Assembly: GCF_022234545.1 (NCBI RefSeq)
Contig: NZ_JAIEUI010000017.1
Span: 108,214 to 172,213, forward strand
Reading direction: 5' to 3'
Source of the DNA: Paenibacillus piscarius
GTDB taxonomy: Bacteria > Bacillota > Bacilli > Paenibacillales > Paenibacillaceae
Length of the DNA stretch: 64,000 nt
A program made the position numbers and the translations under genes. Positions within the stretch are counted from its first letter, which is position 1; the number at the start of each line of letters is the position of its first letter. Of the stretch, positions 1 through 8,843 are shown in pieces. The notes below the pieces were generated by a model that was given only the letters and a program-made list of their open reading frames with translations, ran no database searches and was not told the origin of the DNA.

Positions 1-768
1 GCCAGCTCCCTCGTAGGGGAGAGCATGAAGGACCCGGTCAAATATTACGACAACAATGTCTACGGCACACAGTGTCTTCTCGAAGCGATGCAGCAGGCAG
101 GCGTGGACAAAATCGTCTTCTCCTCCACAGCTGCCACCTACGGCGAACCGGAGAAGGTACCGATTGAGGAGACCGACCGCACGGAGCCGGCGAATGTCTA
201 TGGCGAGACCAAGCTGACCATGGAGCGCATGATGGCCTGGTTCGACAAGGTGCTCGGCATGAAATATGTGGCCCTGCGCTACTTCAATGCCGCAGGCGCA
301 CATGCCAGCGGCAAGATCGGCGAAGACCACCGTCCGGAGAGCCATCTGGTTCCGCTGGTGCTGCAGGCGGCACTGAAGCAGCGGGAGAACATCGCAGTCT
401 TCGGCGATGACTACCCGACCGAAGACGGGACCTGCATCCGCGATTACATCCATGTCAGCGATCTGGCGGATGCGCATGTCCGCGCTGTAAACTATCTGCG
501 CAGCGGCAGCGCCAGCAATGTCTTCAACCTCGGCAACGGCCACGGCTTCTCGGTGAAGCAGGTCATTGAGACGGCGAAGAAGGTCACTGGCCTGGAGATT
601 CCGGTCGTAATTCAAGAACGCCGAGCCGGAGACCCGGCGGTGCTGGTAGCTTCTTCTGCGAAGGCCCGCCAGGTGCTGGGCTGGGACCCGCAGCACGATG
701 GTCTGGAGGACATTATCCAGAGCGCCTGGAACTGGCACTCTGCCAAACCGCAAGGGTATGGGGAGTAA
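1..768 (+). CDS. galE: UDP-glucose 4-epimerase, C-terminal part (5' end outside window)
   Basis: Interconverts UDP-glucose and UDP-galactose in the Leloir pathway; cytoplasmic, NAD-dependent, extended SDR family. The frame is open from base 1 (first residues ASSLVGESMKDP), so the ATG at 25 is internal and the real start lies upstream of the window. About 255 residues are visible out of a usual 330. Seen: the catalytic Ser region (IVFSSTAATYGEP), the YxxxK pair (VYGETK), the ALRYFNAAGA stretch, and the substrate-binding C-terminal half (GTCIRDYIHV, NLGNGHGFSV). galT starts 24 bases downstream with its own ribosome binding site, so the two are probably co-transcribed. Nothing looks damaged in the visible part. 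The assignment to GalE rather than another UDP-sugar epimerase rests on these motifs and on the galT neighbour. Confidence 0.95.
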   Translation, partial: ASSLVGESMKDPVKYYDNNVYGTQCLLEAMQQAGVDKIVFSSTAATYGEPEKVPIEETDRTEPANVYGETKLTMERMMAWFDKVLGMKYVALRYFNAAGAHASGKIGEDHRPESHLVPLVLQAALKQRENIAVFGDDYPTEDGTCIRDYIHVSDLADAHVRAVNYLRSGSASNVFNLGNGHGFSVKQVIETAKKVTGLEIPVVIQERRAGDPAVLVASSAKARQVLGWDPQHDGLEDIIQSAWNWHSAKPQGYGE

Positions 769-791
769 GCTGAAGATAAGGAGAATAAGAA

Positions 792-2375
792 ATGCAGAAT
801 GATAACATGACGGCTGCCGCCGCTGAGAAGGCGCTCTATGCGATCGAACAGCTGGTCCTGTTCGCCGGACACTCCGGGCTGATTCAGCCCGCAGATGTGG
901 ACTACAGCCGCAATGAGCTGCTGGACCAGTTCGGCTTCAGCGAGCCGTATGCCGGTGAGTTTGCAGAAGCTCCGCTCAGCAGCCCGCAGGCCCCGCTGGA
1001 TCAGCTCATTGACTACGGGTTCGAAATCGGGCTGATCCCGGAGAATACGGATACGTACCGCGATCTGCTCGATGCCAAGATTATGGGCCTCCTGATGGCC
1101 CGTCCGTCCGAAGTGAACGCCGAGTTTGCCGCGCTCCGGGCGGAGCAGGGGATTCAGGCGGCTACCGACCGCTTTTATAAGCTGAGCATTGATTCCAACT
1201 ATATCCGTATGGACCGCGTAGCCAAGAATGTGTATTGGCTCCAGGATTCGCCGTACGGCCAGATTGAGATGACGATCAATCTCTCCAAGCCGGAGAAGAG
1301 TCCGAAGGAAATCGCCATGGCCCGGCTGCTCCCGCCGCCGGTCTATCCGAAATGCCAGCTCTGCCGCGAGAATGTCGGCTATGCCGGACGGGTCAATCAC
1401 CCGCCGCGCCAGAATCTGCGCATCATTCCGCTCTCAATGAACGGTGAGAAATGGTTCTTCCAGTACTCGCCCTACGTGTACTATAACGAGCACTGCATCG
1501 TGTTCCACCACGATCATGTGCCGATGAAGCTGACCAAGGATACGCTGAAGCGTCTGCTCAGCTTCGTGGAGGCCTTCCCGCATTATTTCATCGGCTCTAA
1601 CGCCGATCTGCCGATTGTCGGCGGCTCCATTCTGACCCATGACCACTTCCAGGGCGGACGGCATACGTTCCCGATTCAGAAGGCGCCGGCAGAGGATACC
1701 TTCAGCCACGCTTCATATCCCGGCGTCCGCCTGAGCACCGTGAAGTGGCCGATGTCTGTCCTGCGGATGCACTCGGCGGATCCGGCCGTGCTGCTGGAGG
1801 CAGGCAATCACATCTACGAGTCCTGGAAGGCTTATAGCGATCCGGCTGCCGATGTGCTGGCCTTCAGCGAAGAGGATGGCGGGTCCGTGCCGCACAACAC
1901 GGTTACACCGATCGTCCGCCGCGCGGAAGACGGCGGCTACGAGATGGATCTGGTGCTGCGCAACAACCGGACCAATGAGGAATATCCCGAGGGGATCTTC
2001 CACCCGCACCGGGAGATGCACCACATCAAGAAGGAGAACATCGGCCTGATTGAGGTGATGGGCCTGGCGATCCTGCCGGGACGCCTCAAGGAGGAGCTGG
2101 ATACCATCGCCGGTGTACTGGCGGGCGATACCGCGCTGCTTGCAGCGGTCCAAGCAGGAGGCGCGGATCATCCGCTGGGACATCATGCCGCCTGGATCAC
2201 AGAGCTGGCTGAACGGTTCGGCACTTCGCTCGGGCGCGAGGAAGCGGTGAAGACCATCCAGAATGAGGTGGGCATCAAGTTCACTCATATCCTGGAACAT
2301 GCCGGTGTCTACAAGCGCACGCCGGAAGGGCAGGCGGCGTTCCGCCGGTTCTTGAACAGCAGCGGGTTTAATTGA
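792..2375 (+). CDS. galT: UDP-glucose--hexose-1-phosphate uridylyltransferase (GalT, Firmicutes family 2)
   Basis: Transfers UMP from UDP-glucose to galactose-1-phosphate, giving UDP-galactose and glucose-1-phosphate; works with galE just upstream. The 527-residue length and sequence fit the long Gram-positive GalT class rather than the roughly 350-residue E. coli type. Visible motifs include PVYPKCQLCRENVGYAGR, which may bind metal, HCIVFHHDHVPM, and GGSILTHDHFQGG, which carries the HxH active-site element of the HIT superfamily in THDH form. The start at 792 is preceded by AAGGAG (777-782) with suitable spacing. A Rho-independent terminator follows at 2406-2435, so this is the last gene of the gal operon. 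No galK is present in the window. Confidence 0.95.
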   Translation: MQNDNMTAAAAEKALYAIEQLVLFAGHSGLIQPADVDYSRNELLDQFGFSEPYAGEFAEAPLSSPQAPLDQLIDYGFEIGLIPENTDTYRDLLDAKIMGLLMARPSEVNAEFAALRAEQGIQAATDRFYKLSIDSNYIRMDRVAKNVYWLQDSPYGQIEMTINLSKPEKSPKEIAMARLLPPPVYPKCQLCRENVGYAGRVNHPPRQNLRIIPLSMNGEKWFFQYSPYVYYNEHCIVFHHDHVPMKLTKDTLKRLLSFVEAFPHYFIGSNADLPIVGGSILTHDHFQGGRHTFPIQKAPAEDTFSHASYPGVRLSTVKWPMSVLRMHSADPAVLLEAGNHIYESWKAYSDPAADVLAFSEEDGGSVPHNTVTPIVRRAEDGGYEMDLVLRNNRTNEEYPEGIFHPHREMHHIKKENIGLIEVMGLAILPGRLKEELDTIAGVLAGDTALLAAVQAGGADHPLGHHAAWITELAERFGTSLGREEAVKTIQNEVGIKFTHILEHAGVYKRTPEGQAAFRRFLNSSGFN

Positions 2376-2405
2376 GGCTGTATAGCTGTATATTGGTTTT
2401 GAATG

Positions 2406-2435
2406 TCCCTGCCGGAGTCGGCGGGGGCATTTTTC
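2406..2435 (+). terminator. Rho-independent terminator after galT
   Basis: An 8-bp stem CCCTGCCG / CGGCGGGG with a GAGT loop is followed by CATTTTTC. It lies 31 bases after the galT stop codon. Confidence 0.8.
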
Positions 2436-2511
2436 ATTGGGAAATGATAATATGCGCCTCTAATGATGATACGCGCTGCTATTGTGGGTTGATTACTGAA
2501 GCCTGCGGGTG

Positions 2512-2645
2512 AAGCGGACTGAGAAGCGCTTATCTTGTTCATTTGAGCGTAAAATGACGGGTATCAGGGCGCTTAACGGAATCTCAGTCCGTTTATCCTG
2601 TCAGTTGATCAGGTTTGCCACGATAACGGAATCTCAGTCCACTTA
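2512..2645. repeat. Short intergenic tandem array, about 50-bp period, with palindromic heads
   Basis: The 17-base string TAACGGAATCTCAGTCC occurs at 2574 and again at 2624, exactly 50 bases apart. The first copy extends to the hairpin AACGGA-atctcag-TCCGTT; the second has TCCACT on its right arm. A more diverged block with AGCG...CGCT arms lies near 2514-2530. An open frame runs from 2509 through this stretch into the downstream gene, but it is treated as non-coding because the alcohol dehydrogenase has its own promoter and ribosome binding site. It resembles the larger arrays at 33440-34175 and 42477-42884 in period and design but not in sequence. Confidence 0.6.
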
Positions 2646-2694
2646 CGAGTGGAGGAGTCGAGTAAGCTGTCTCCGTCTGGCTCCATTGCTCGAT

Positions 2695-2723
2695 TTGAAT
2701 GAGGCAATCAGGAGGACTATAAT
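2695..2723 (+). promoter_or_regulatory. Sigma-A-type promoter of the iron alcohol dehydrogenase gene
   Basis: TTGAAT (2695-2700) and TATAAT (2718-2723) are separated by exactly 17 bases. The start codon is 44 bases downstream. This supports the 2767 start over the longer open frame beginning at 2509. Confidence 0.8.
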
Positions 2724-2766
2724 AGACAAGTGCTTCACAATCACATACTCATGGAGGTTTACACAT

Positions 2767-3930
2767 ATGCGTAAGTTTGAATTTTATAATCCGACCAAGC
2801 TGATATTTGGGAAGGGAACGCTGCAGGCGCTCCGCACCGAAGTGCCGCAATACGGCAAGAACGTCCTGCTGATGTACGGCGGCGGCAGCATCAAGCGCAG
2901 CGGCCTGTACGACAATGTTATTGCTGAGCTGGCTGCGGCCGGAGCAGCGGTTACCGAGCTGGCCGGGGTGGAGCCGAATCCGCGCCTGTCCACGGTTCAT
3001 AAGGGTGTAGCTTTGTGCCGTGAGCACAGCATCGACCTGATTCTGGCTGTCGGCGGCGGCAGCGTGCTGGATTGTGCCAAGGCGGTGGCGGTCGGGGCGA
3101 AGTACGACGGGGATATGTGGGACTTCGTGGAACGCAAGGCAGCTCCTCAGGGCGCACTTCCGCTTGGTACGGTGCTGACCATGGCGGCTACCGGCTCGGA
3201 GATGAACAACGGCTCGGTGATTACCAATGAAGTGACCAAGGAGAAGATGGGCTGGGGCAGCGTGCACGCCTATCCGGCCTTCTCGATCCTGGACCCGGAG
3301 AACACCTTCTCCCTGCCGAAGGATCAGACGGTCTACGGCATGGTGGACATTATGTCCCATACGCTGGAGCATTACTTCCATACCGACGGCAACACGCCTG
3401 TACAGGACGGCTTCTGTGAGACCCTGCTCCGCACGGTCATCGAGACCGGGCCGAAGCTGATCGAGGATCTGAACAATTACGAGCTGCGCGAGACGGTTAT
3501 GTACTGCGGAACGATGGCGCTGAATGGCATGGTAAGCATGGGCTTTGCCGGTGACTGGGCTACGCATAATATCGAACATGCGGTATCCGCAGTGTACGAT
3601 ATTCCGCACGGCGGCGGCCTGGCGATTCTTTTCCCGCAGTGGATGAAGTATAATCTGAGCACCAATCCTGCCCGCTTCCGCCAGCTTGCCGTGAACGTAT
3701 TCGGCATTGATCCTGCCGGCAAAACGGATGAAGAGACCGGTCTCGAAGGCATCGAAGCACTCCGCCGCTTCTGGGATTCCATCGGTGCCCCGAAGACGCT
3801 GGGCGATTACGATATTGACGACAGCGAGATTGGCGTTATGGCGGACAAGGCGGTCCGCTTCGGCCCGTTCGGCAACTTCCGCAAGCTGGAGCGAGAGGAT
3901 GTTGTAGAGATTTACAAGATGGCGCTGTAA
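2767..3930 (+). CDS. Iron-containing alcohol dehydrogenase (butanol dehydrogenase type)
   Basis: Predicted NAD(P)H-dependent reduction of aldehydes to alcohols, group III (Fe-dependent) alcohol dehydrogenase close to the BdhA/YugJ/YugK class; 387 residues, a normal family length. The start is the ATG at 2767 (MRKFEFYNPTKLIFG), with GGAGG nine bases upstream and a clean promoter at 2695-2723; the frame is open further upstream but only through repeat DNA. Visible features are the cofactor-binding GGGSVLDCAK segment and the metal-ligand regions, MVDIMSHTLEHYFH and HNIEHAV...DIPHGGGLAI, which supply the conserved Asp/His residues. It is monocistronic between two terminators. The physiological substrate cannot be told from sequence; a fermentative redox-balancing role is the usual inference. 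Confidence 0.92.
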   Translation: MRKFEFYNPTKLIFGKGTLQALRTEVPQYGKNVLLMYGGGSIKRSGLYDNVIAELAAAGAAVTELAGVEPNPRLSTVHKGVALCREHSIDLILAVGGGSVLDCAKAVAVGAKYDGDMWDFVERKAAPQGALPLGTVLTMAATGSEMNNGSVITNEVTKEKMGWGSVHAYPAFSILDPENTFSLPKDQTVYGMVDIMSHTLEHYFHTDGNTPVQDGFCETLLRTVIETGPKLIEDLNNYELRETVMYCGTMALNGMVSMGFAGDWATHNIEHAVSAVYDIPHGGGLAILFPQWMKYNLSTNPARFRQLAVNVFGIDPAGKTDEETGLEGIEALRRFWDSIGAPKTLGDYDIDDSEIGVMADKAVRFGPFGNFRKLEREDVVEIYKMAL

Positions 3931-3960
3931 GCCACGCAAGGAGCTATATAATTTGTATAC

Positions 3961-3999
3961 AAGCCGCTTTCCCGCCGTTTCAATGGGGAAGCGGCTTTT
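3961..3999 (+). terminator. Rho-independent terminator after the alcohol dehydrogenase
   Basis: The stem AAGCCGCTTTCCC / GGGGAAGCGGCTT is followed by TTTTC. It lies 30 bases after the stop codon and separates the gene from the flotillin operon. Confidence 0.9.
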
Positions 4000-4095
4000 C
4001 ATGTCATTATAAGGTGCCTGCCTGGGTAAATATAGAGGAACACCGTTAATTTTGCCGCTCCCTACATACATTAATGAGAGGAATCCCCAAGTTTG

Positions 4096-4122
4096 TGAAA
4101 CCAAGGACGTGGTTGCTGCGTT
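4096..4122 (+). promoter_or_regulatory. ECF sigma (sigma-W-like) promoter of the NfeD/flotillin operon
   Basis: TGAAAC (4096-4101) is followed 17 bases later by CGTT (4119-4122, within CGTTTATA). This resembles the Bacillus subtilis sigma-W consensus TGAAAC-N16-CGTA; the spacer is one base longer. In B. subtilis the orthologous yuaF-yuaG operon is known to belong to the sigma-W regulon. The start codon is about 46 bases downstream. Confidence 0.6.
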
Positions 4123-4167
4123 TATACTGGTATGGCAGTCCGGAAGTAACGACGGGAGGAGAATGAT

Positions 4168-4704
4168 ATGCAAACGCTGTATTTGGGCTGTTTGGTACTT
4201 GGGATCTTATTTGCCGTTGTCAGTGTAGTTATAGGCGACCTGATCGGGAGCGCGCTGGACGGGATCTTTCACATGCCGTCCTTCGACTTCTTTAACCCCT
4301 CGATCGTAGCGGGAGCGGTGACGGTCTTCGGCGGAGCAGGCGTGCTGCTGAACCGCTACAGCGGGCTGGAGGATGGCATCATCCTTGCTCTGGCGCTGCT
4401 GATCTCGGCCTTCATGGGGGTGCTCATGCATCTGCTCGTGGTGAGACCGATGCGCAACAGCGAGATGTCGAACGGCTTCTCCATGAGCGAATTACCCGGG
4501 CGGATCGGTGAGGTTACCGTACCGGTTCCCGCTGCGGGCTATGGAGAGATTATGGTGAAGTTCGGCGCAGGCAACAGTCTGCATACAGCAGCCAGCTTCG
4601 AAGAGCAGGCACTGCCGGCCGGCAGCAAGGTGGTTGTCGTGGACGTCCGCGAAGGCGTGGCCCTAGTGTCAGAATTTGAAAAGAGAAGAGGAGAGGATTC
4701 ATAA
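4168..4704 (+). CDS. NfeD-like membrane protein (YuaF type), flotillin partner
   Basis: Membrane protein of 178 residues that pairs with flotillins in functional membrane microdomains. The N-terminal half holds about three hydrophobic segments: residues 4-26, a middle segment with IVAGAVTVFGGAGVLL, and IILALALLISAFMGVLMHLLVV. The C-terminal 80 residues form a soluble OB-fold-like NfeD C domain (GRIGEVTVPVPAAGYGEIMV ... VVVVDVREGVALV). The start is preceded by GGGAGGAG at 7-base spacing. The stop codon overlaps the start of the flotillin gene by one base, so translation is coupled. A sigma-W-like promoter lies upstream, suggesting induction by cell-envelope stress as for B. subtilis yuaF. Confidence 0.88.
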   Translation: MQTLYLGCLVLGILFAVVSVVIGDLIGSALDGIFHMPSFDFFNPSIVAGAVTVFGGAGVLLNRYSGLEDGIILALALLISAFMGVLMHLLVVRPMRNSEMSNGFSMSELPGRIGEVTVPVPAAGYGEIMVKFGAGNSLHTAASFEEQALPAGSKVVVVDVREGVALVSEFEKRRGEDS

Positions 4705-6302
4705 TGCTAGAGAATATTCCAGAAGCCGTACTTATCCCTGCCGTTGTCATCGGCGTCCTGCTTGTCCTCGGACTTGCGTTCTGGGCGCGGTACAAGACCG
4801 TCGGACCCGACGAGGGCATGATCGTAACCGGTTCCTTCCTTGGTAAGAATCATATTTCGGATGACGGCTCCGGCCGCAAAATCAAAATCGTCCGCGGCGG
4901 CGGTGCCTTCATCCTGCCGGTCTTCCAGAAGGCGGAGTTCATGTCCCTGCTCTCCCATAAGCTGGACGTAACGACCCCTGAGGTCTACACCGAGCAGGGG
5001 GTGCCGGTTATCGCCGACGGGGTAGCCATCATCAAGGTGGGCAGCTCCACTGAAGATGTGGCAACGGCAGCCGAGCAATTCATGGGCAAGCCGATTGACT
5101 CGCTGAAGAGTGAAGCACAGGAAGTACTGGAAGGACATTTGCGGGCGATTCTCGGGACGATGACCGTAGAAGAGGTCTACCGGAACCGCGACCGGTTCGC
5201 CCAGGAGGTTCAGGGCGTTGCCGCCCGCGACCTGAAGAAGATGGGACTGCAGATCGTCTCCTTCACCATTAAGGATGTCCGTGACAAGCACGGATACCTG
5301 GAAGCGCTCGGGAAGCCGCGGATTGCCGCAGTGAAGCGTGATGCGGAGATCGCTGAAGCGGAAGCGCTGCGCGATGCGCGGATTCAGAAGGCCAATGCTG
5401 AAGAGCAGGGGCAGAAGGCGGAGCTGCTGCGCGATACCAATATCGCCGAAGCCTCCAAGGAGAATCAGCTGAAGGTTGCAGCGTTCAAGCGTGACCAGGA
5501 TACCGCCAAGGCGGAAGCTGACCAGGCGTACCACATTCAGGAAGCGCGTGCCAAGCAGACGGTGGTAGAAGAGCAGATGAAGGTCGAGCTGGTCCGCAAG
5601 GAACGCGAAATCGACATTCAGGCGAAGGAAATCCAGGTCCGCGAGAAGCAATATGACGCAGAGGTCAAGAAGAAGGCCGAAGCGGACCGCTATGCGGTTG
5701 AGCAGGCGGCAGAGGCCGACAAGGCCAAGCGGATGCGCGAAGCTGACGCCCTGCAGTACAGCATCGAGAAGCAGGCTCAGGCAACCTCCGAGCAGAAGCG
5801 TCTGGAAGGTCAGGCCGTTGCGGATGCAGAGCTGGCCAAAGGTAAAGCGGAGGCAGAGGTTATCCGCCTGCGCGGTCTGGCCGAAGCCGAAGCCAAAGAG
5901 AAGCTGGCCCAAGCCTTCGAGAAGTTCGGCGAAGCGGCCGTACTCGATATCATTGTCAAAATGCTGCCGGATCTGGCGGGACGTATCGCCGAGCCGCTGG
6001 CTTCCATTGACAAGCTGACGGTGGTGGATACCGGTAACGGCGAAGGCGCTGCCCGGGTCAGCAATTATGTCACTCAACTGATGGCAACCGCTCCTGAGAT
6101 GCTGAAGAGCGTATCCGGAATTGATGTTGAGTCGCTGATTAAGGGACTCACCAGCAAAGGAAGTAAGCCGGAGCAGAACAATGTGATCAGACATACGGCT
6201 GAACCGATCACCTCTGTGGTCTCCAGACCGGTCCCGGCCACCCCGGCCCCTCCAGCCCCTAAGGCGGATATAAGTGATAAGGGCGTGCACCCGGAAGAGT
6301 AA
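4704..6302 (+). CDS. floT: Flotillin-like membrane scaffold protein (FloT/YuaG type)
   Basis: Scaffold of membrane microdomains; helps organise signalling and secretion complexes and fluidity of the membrane. Of 532 residues, 1-25 form an N-terminal membrane segment (VLIPAVVIGVLLVLGLAFW), about 30-200 a PHB/SPFH domain (including KKMGLQIVSFTIKDV), and about 200-410 the long Glu/Ala/Lys-rich flotillin coiled coil (many AEAEAL, AKAEA-type heptads). A C-terminal tail rich in Pro/Ala (PVPATPAPPAPK) ends the protein. Length matches B. subtilis YuaG (about 509) with a slightly longer tail. It is translationally coupled to the NfeD-like gene. A 10-bp inverted repeat follows the stop. Confidence 0.95.
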   Translation: MLENIPEAVLIPAVVIGVLLVLGLAFWARYKTVGPDEGMIVTGSFLGKNHISDDGSGRKIKIVRGGGAFILPVFQKAEFMSLLSHKLDVTTPEVYTEQGVPVIADGVAIIKVGSSTEDVATAAEQFMGKPIDSLKSEAQEVLEGHLRAILGTMTVEEVYRNRDRFAQEVQGVAARDLKKMGLQIVSFTIKDVRDKHGYLEALGKPRIAAVKRDAEIAEAEALRDARIQKANAEEQGQKAELLRDTNIAEASKENQLKVAAFKRDQDTAKAEADQAYHIQEARAKQTVVEEQMKVELVRKEREIDIQAKEIQVREKQYDAEVKKKAEADRYAVEQAAEADKAKRMREADALQYSIEKQAQATSEQKRLEGQAVADAELAKGKAEAEVIRLRGLAEAEAKEKLAQAFEKFGEAAVLDIIVKMLPDLAGRIAEPLASIDKLTVVDTGNGEGAARVSNYVTQLMATAPEMLKSVSGIDVESLIKGLTSKGSKPEQNNVIRHTAEPITSVVSRPVPATPAPPAPKADISDKGVHPEE

Positions 6303-6316
6303 GAGAATGAACATTC

Positions 6317-6355
6317 AGGCATGGCCGGCAGCAGCATCAAGCCTGCCATGCCTGT
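6317..6355 (+). terminator. Probable terminator hairpin after the flotillin operon
   Basis: The perfect 10-bp inverted repeat CAGGCATGGC / GCCATGCCTG is followed only by TTTGG, so the U-tract is weak. Partial read-through into the ABC transporter genes is possible. Confidence 0.55.
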
Positions 6356-6382
6356 TTGGTACATAGAGAATGGAGGGATAGC

Positions 6383-7090
6383 GTGGAGCTTATCTTGGAT
6401 AATATACGCAAGAGCTTTGACGGTAAGGAAGTGCTGAAGGGGATTGATTTTACGTTCCAGCAAGGTAAGATCTACGGCCTGCTCGGCCGCAACGGCGCAG
6501 GTAAAACCTCGCTGTTCAACTGTCTGAGCGGGGAGATTCCGATGGATAGCGGCGGTGCTTTTCTGAAGAGGAATGAGGTCAGCCTGCCGCTGCTGGAGGA
6601 ACATATCGGTTATGTCTTCTCGCTGCCGATCCTGCCGGATTTCCTGACTGGCTATGAGTTCGTGAAGTTCTATATGGATATTAATAAGGACAAGATTGAG
6701 CCCGGGCGGACCATTGAGGATTACTTCGAAATCATCCGCTTCGAGGAGGAGGACCGGCACCGGCTGATCAAGGGCTACTCCCACGGGATGAAGAACAAAA
6801 TCCAGATGCTCTGCTTCATCATTACCCGCCCGCCGGTTATCCTGCTGGATGAGCCGCTGACCTCGTTCGATGTTGTGGTGGCGCTGGAGATCAAGAAGCT
6901 GCTGCGCGAGATGAAGCAGGATCATATTATTATTTTCTCCACCCATATTCTGCAGCTGGCCGCCGATCTGTGCGATGAGCTGGTTATTCTGAACAACGGC
7001 TCGCTGCGGGAGATTCCTGCGGAGACCCTGCACAGCCCGGAATTTGAGGAGCAGATCATTGGCCTCTTGAAGGATGAGCACCATGATTAA
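6383..7090 (+). CDS. ABC transporter ATP-binding protein
   Basis: ATPase of an ABC-2-like exporter whose membrane subunit is encoded next. 235 residues if the GTG at 6383 is the start; this start is chosen because GGAGGG lies five bases upstream, whereas the earlier ATG (6356) falls in the terminator region and has no ribosome binding site. Walker A is GLLGRNGAGKTS, the signature is the unusual GYSHGMKNK in place of LSGGQ, and Walker B is PPVILLDEPL. The signature form is common in drug/peptide exporter ATPases of the YxlF/EcsA type. The stop codon overlaps the next gene. Substrate unknown; no lantibiotic, peptide or sensor gene is adjacent. Confidence 0.9.
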   Translation: MELILDNIRKSFDGKEVLKGIDFTFQQGKIYGLLGRNGAGKTSLFNCLSGEIPMDSGGAFLKRNEVSLPLLEEHIGYVFSLPILPDFLTGYEFVKFYMDINKDKIEPGRTIEDYFEIIRFEEEDRHRLIKGYSHGMKNKIQMLCFIITRPPVILLDEPLTSFDVVVALEIKKLLREMKQDHIIIFSTHILQLAADLCDELVILNNGSLREIPAETLHSPEFEEQIIGLLKDEHHD

Positions 7091-8702
7091 GACACTGAAG
7101 GCCATACTTGAAATACGGGGGATGTCCGGTGCTAACCGGCTGATGTTCTTCATACGGAAGCTCCCGCTGATCGGCAGGCTGCTGCCGGCTTCAGTCTACT
7201 CCAGAACATCCATGAAGCGGAAGCTATCCGTAGTGGTGCATATTCTGAAGGTGCTTCTGGCATTCATAACCAAGTTCGCCTATCTGGGAATCATGATCTA
7301 TCTTCCGGTGAAGCTGGCCGCGCGTGAATCAAGCTTATCACTCCCCGTCCAGTATCAGCTCTATCTGCAGATTCTGCTGTGCATCAGCTTCCTGACAAGT
7401 GCGGTGTCCAGTGCCATAATTCTGGAGCCGAAGCGGGACAAATATATATTCGTGAAGCTGATGAGACTGCCGGCAGAGCGGTATATGCGGACTACCCTGA
7501 CCTTGCGCGGCATCAGCTTTCTGGTCACGTTCCTCCCTGCGATGCTGCTGTTCGGCAGCCTGCTGGGCGCTCCGCTGTGGCAGTCGGCCGTGCTTGCACT
7601 GCTGCTGACGTTCTGGCGGATCGCCTGCGAGGCGGTACATCTGCTGGTATTTGACCGGACAGGCATTGTTATTGTCAAAAAAACAAGCTGGGTCTGGATC
7701 TCCATTGGCGTAGGATATCTGCTGGCATATCTTCCGCTGCTGCCCGGCTTCGTTGTCGTGGACAGCGGGATGCTGTTCAATCTTCCTGTGCTGCTGGGTG
7801 TGCTGATTCTGGGCTCCTTAGGTTTAGTCTATATCGCACGGTATAGAGATTACCGGAAGGCTGTCGATGCCGTTACCAAAATCGATGATCCGCTGCTCGA
7901 TCTCGGACGCATGATGAAGGAGGCGCGGGTGAATGAGGTTGCTACCCGGGAGCAGAAGTATACGGTAGAGCAGCTCAGGCCCGGCCAATTCTCCGGCAAA
8001 AGCGGGTACGCGTATCTGAATGCTATTTTCTTCGCGCGCCACCGGCGTTTTCTGATCCAGCCGATTCAGCGGCGTCTGGCGATTATCGGCGGGCTGTTCG
8101 CCGCCGGGGTGCTGACGATGCTGTTGTCCGGGGAGGCTTTTTCCATACTTGTGCAGCTACTGATCCGTATGTTACCGGCCTTCCTGTTCATTATGAATTT
8201 CACCTCCATCGGAGAAAGGGTCTGCAAGGCGATGTTCTACAACTGCGATCTCAGCCTGCTGCGCTACGGCTTCTACCGCGAACGCAAGGCCATTCTAAGC
8301 AATTTCCGTATCCGGCTGCTGCGCATCAGCCTGCTCAATCTGATTCCCGCTGCGGCCATCTGCCTGGCGGTGAATGTGCTGATCCTGCTGTCGGACGAGA
8401 GCTGGACGGCAGCGGATGCTGCCATCTTCAATGTGACCATTGTAGCGCTGTCGCTGTTCTATTCGGTGCATCACATCTTCATGTATTATATCTTCCAGCC
8501 GTACACTACGGAGCTGAATGTAAGGAATCCGTTCTTCACCATTGTGAACAGCATTGTGCTGGGGGTGGGCATTGTGGTGATGCAGCTTCAGAGCGAGCCT
8601 GGAATATTGGCCTTGACTGTTGTAATCTTTGCTGCCGTTTATATGCTGCTTGCCCTGATTCTGGTCAGCCGCTTCTCGGTCCGCACCTTCCGGGTGAAGT
8701 GA
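7083..8702 (+). CDS. Large ABC transporter membrane subunit, substrate unknown
   Basis: Integral membrane protein of about 539 residues, partner of the preceding ATPase. Two hydrophobic blocks are seen: about residues 55-250 with six likely helices, and about 325-535 with six more, separated by a charged cytoplasmic loop (DPLLDLGRMMKEARVNEV...). This gives about 12 helices, as in long ABC-2-type permeases. ATG 7083 is preferred because AAGGA is correctly spaced from it; ATG 7074 in the same frame is too close to that sequence. The start overlaps the ATPase stop (ATGATTAA). I do not recognise a named family member. No terminator was seen in the 140-base gap before glcT. Confidence 0.8.
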   Translation: MIKTLKAILEIRGMSGANRLMFFIRKLPLIGRLLPASVYSRTSMKRKLSVVVHILKVLLAFITKFAYLGIMIYLPVKLAARESSLSLPVQYQLYLQILLCISFLTSAVSSAIILEPKRDKYIFVKLMRLPAERYMRTTLTLRGISFLVTFLPAMLLFGSLLGAPLWQSAVLALLLTFWRIACEAVHLLVFDRTGIVIVKKTSWVWISIGVGYLLAYLPLLPGFVVVDSGMLFNLPVLLGVLILGSLGLVYIARYRDYRKAVDAVTKIDDPLLDLGRMMKEARVNEVATREQKYTVEQLRPGQFSGKSGYAYLNAIFFARHRRFLIQPIQRRLAIIGGLFAAGVLTMLLSGEAFSILVQLLIRMLPAFLFIMNFTSIGERVCKAMFYNCDLSLLRYGFYRERKAILSNFRIRLLRISLLNLIPAAAICLAVNVLILLSDESWTAADAAIFNVTIVALSLFYSVHHIFMYYIFQPYTTELNVRNPFFTIVNSIVLGVGIVVMQLQSEPGILALTVVIFAAVYMLLALILVSRFSVRTFRVK

Positions 8703-8843
8703 TCCGGCACCTGCCTTGCCGTACACTTCTATTTTGCGGGGCCTGATGGTATGATAGTAGCTCAAGGTTAACATGAGATGCAGACCCGCGAAGCTGCAGT
8801 GACCGAATAGATGGGAGATTCAGAATGCAAAGAGGTGTGACCC

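Noticed and set aside
2509..2766. 86-codon N-terminal extension of the alcohol dehydrogenase
   Set aside because: It crosses tandem repeats and the promoter; ATG 2767 has GGAGG and matches family N termini.
4707..6314. 535-codon ORF antisense to the flotillin gene
   Set aside because: A shadow of the GC-biased, heptad-rich flotillin coding strand; it has no ribosome binding site and its translation resembles no protein.
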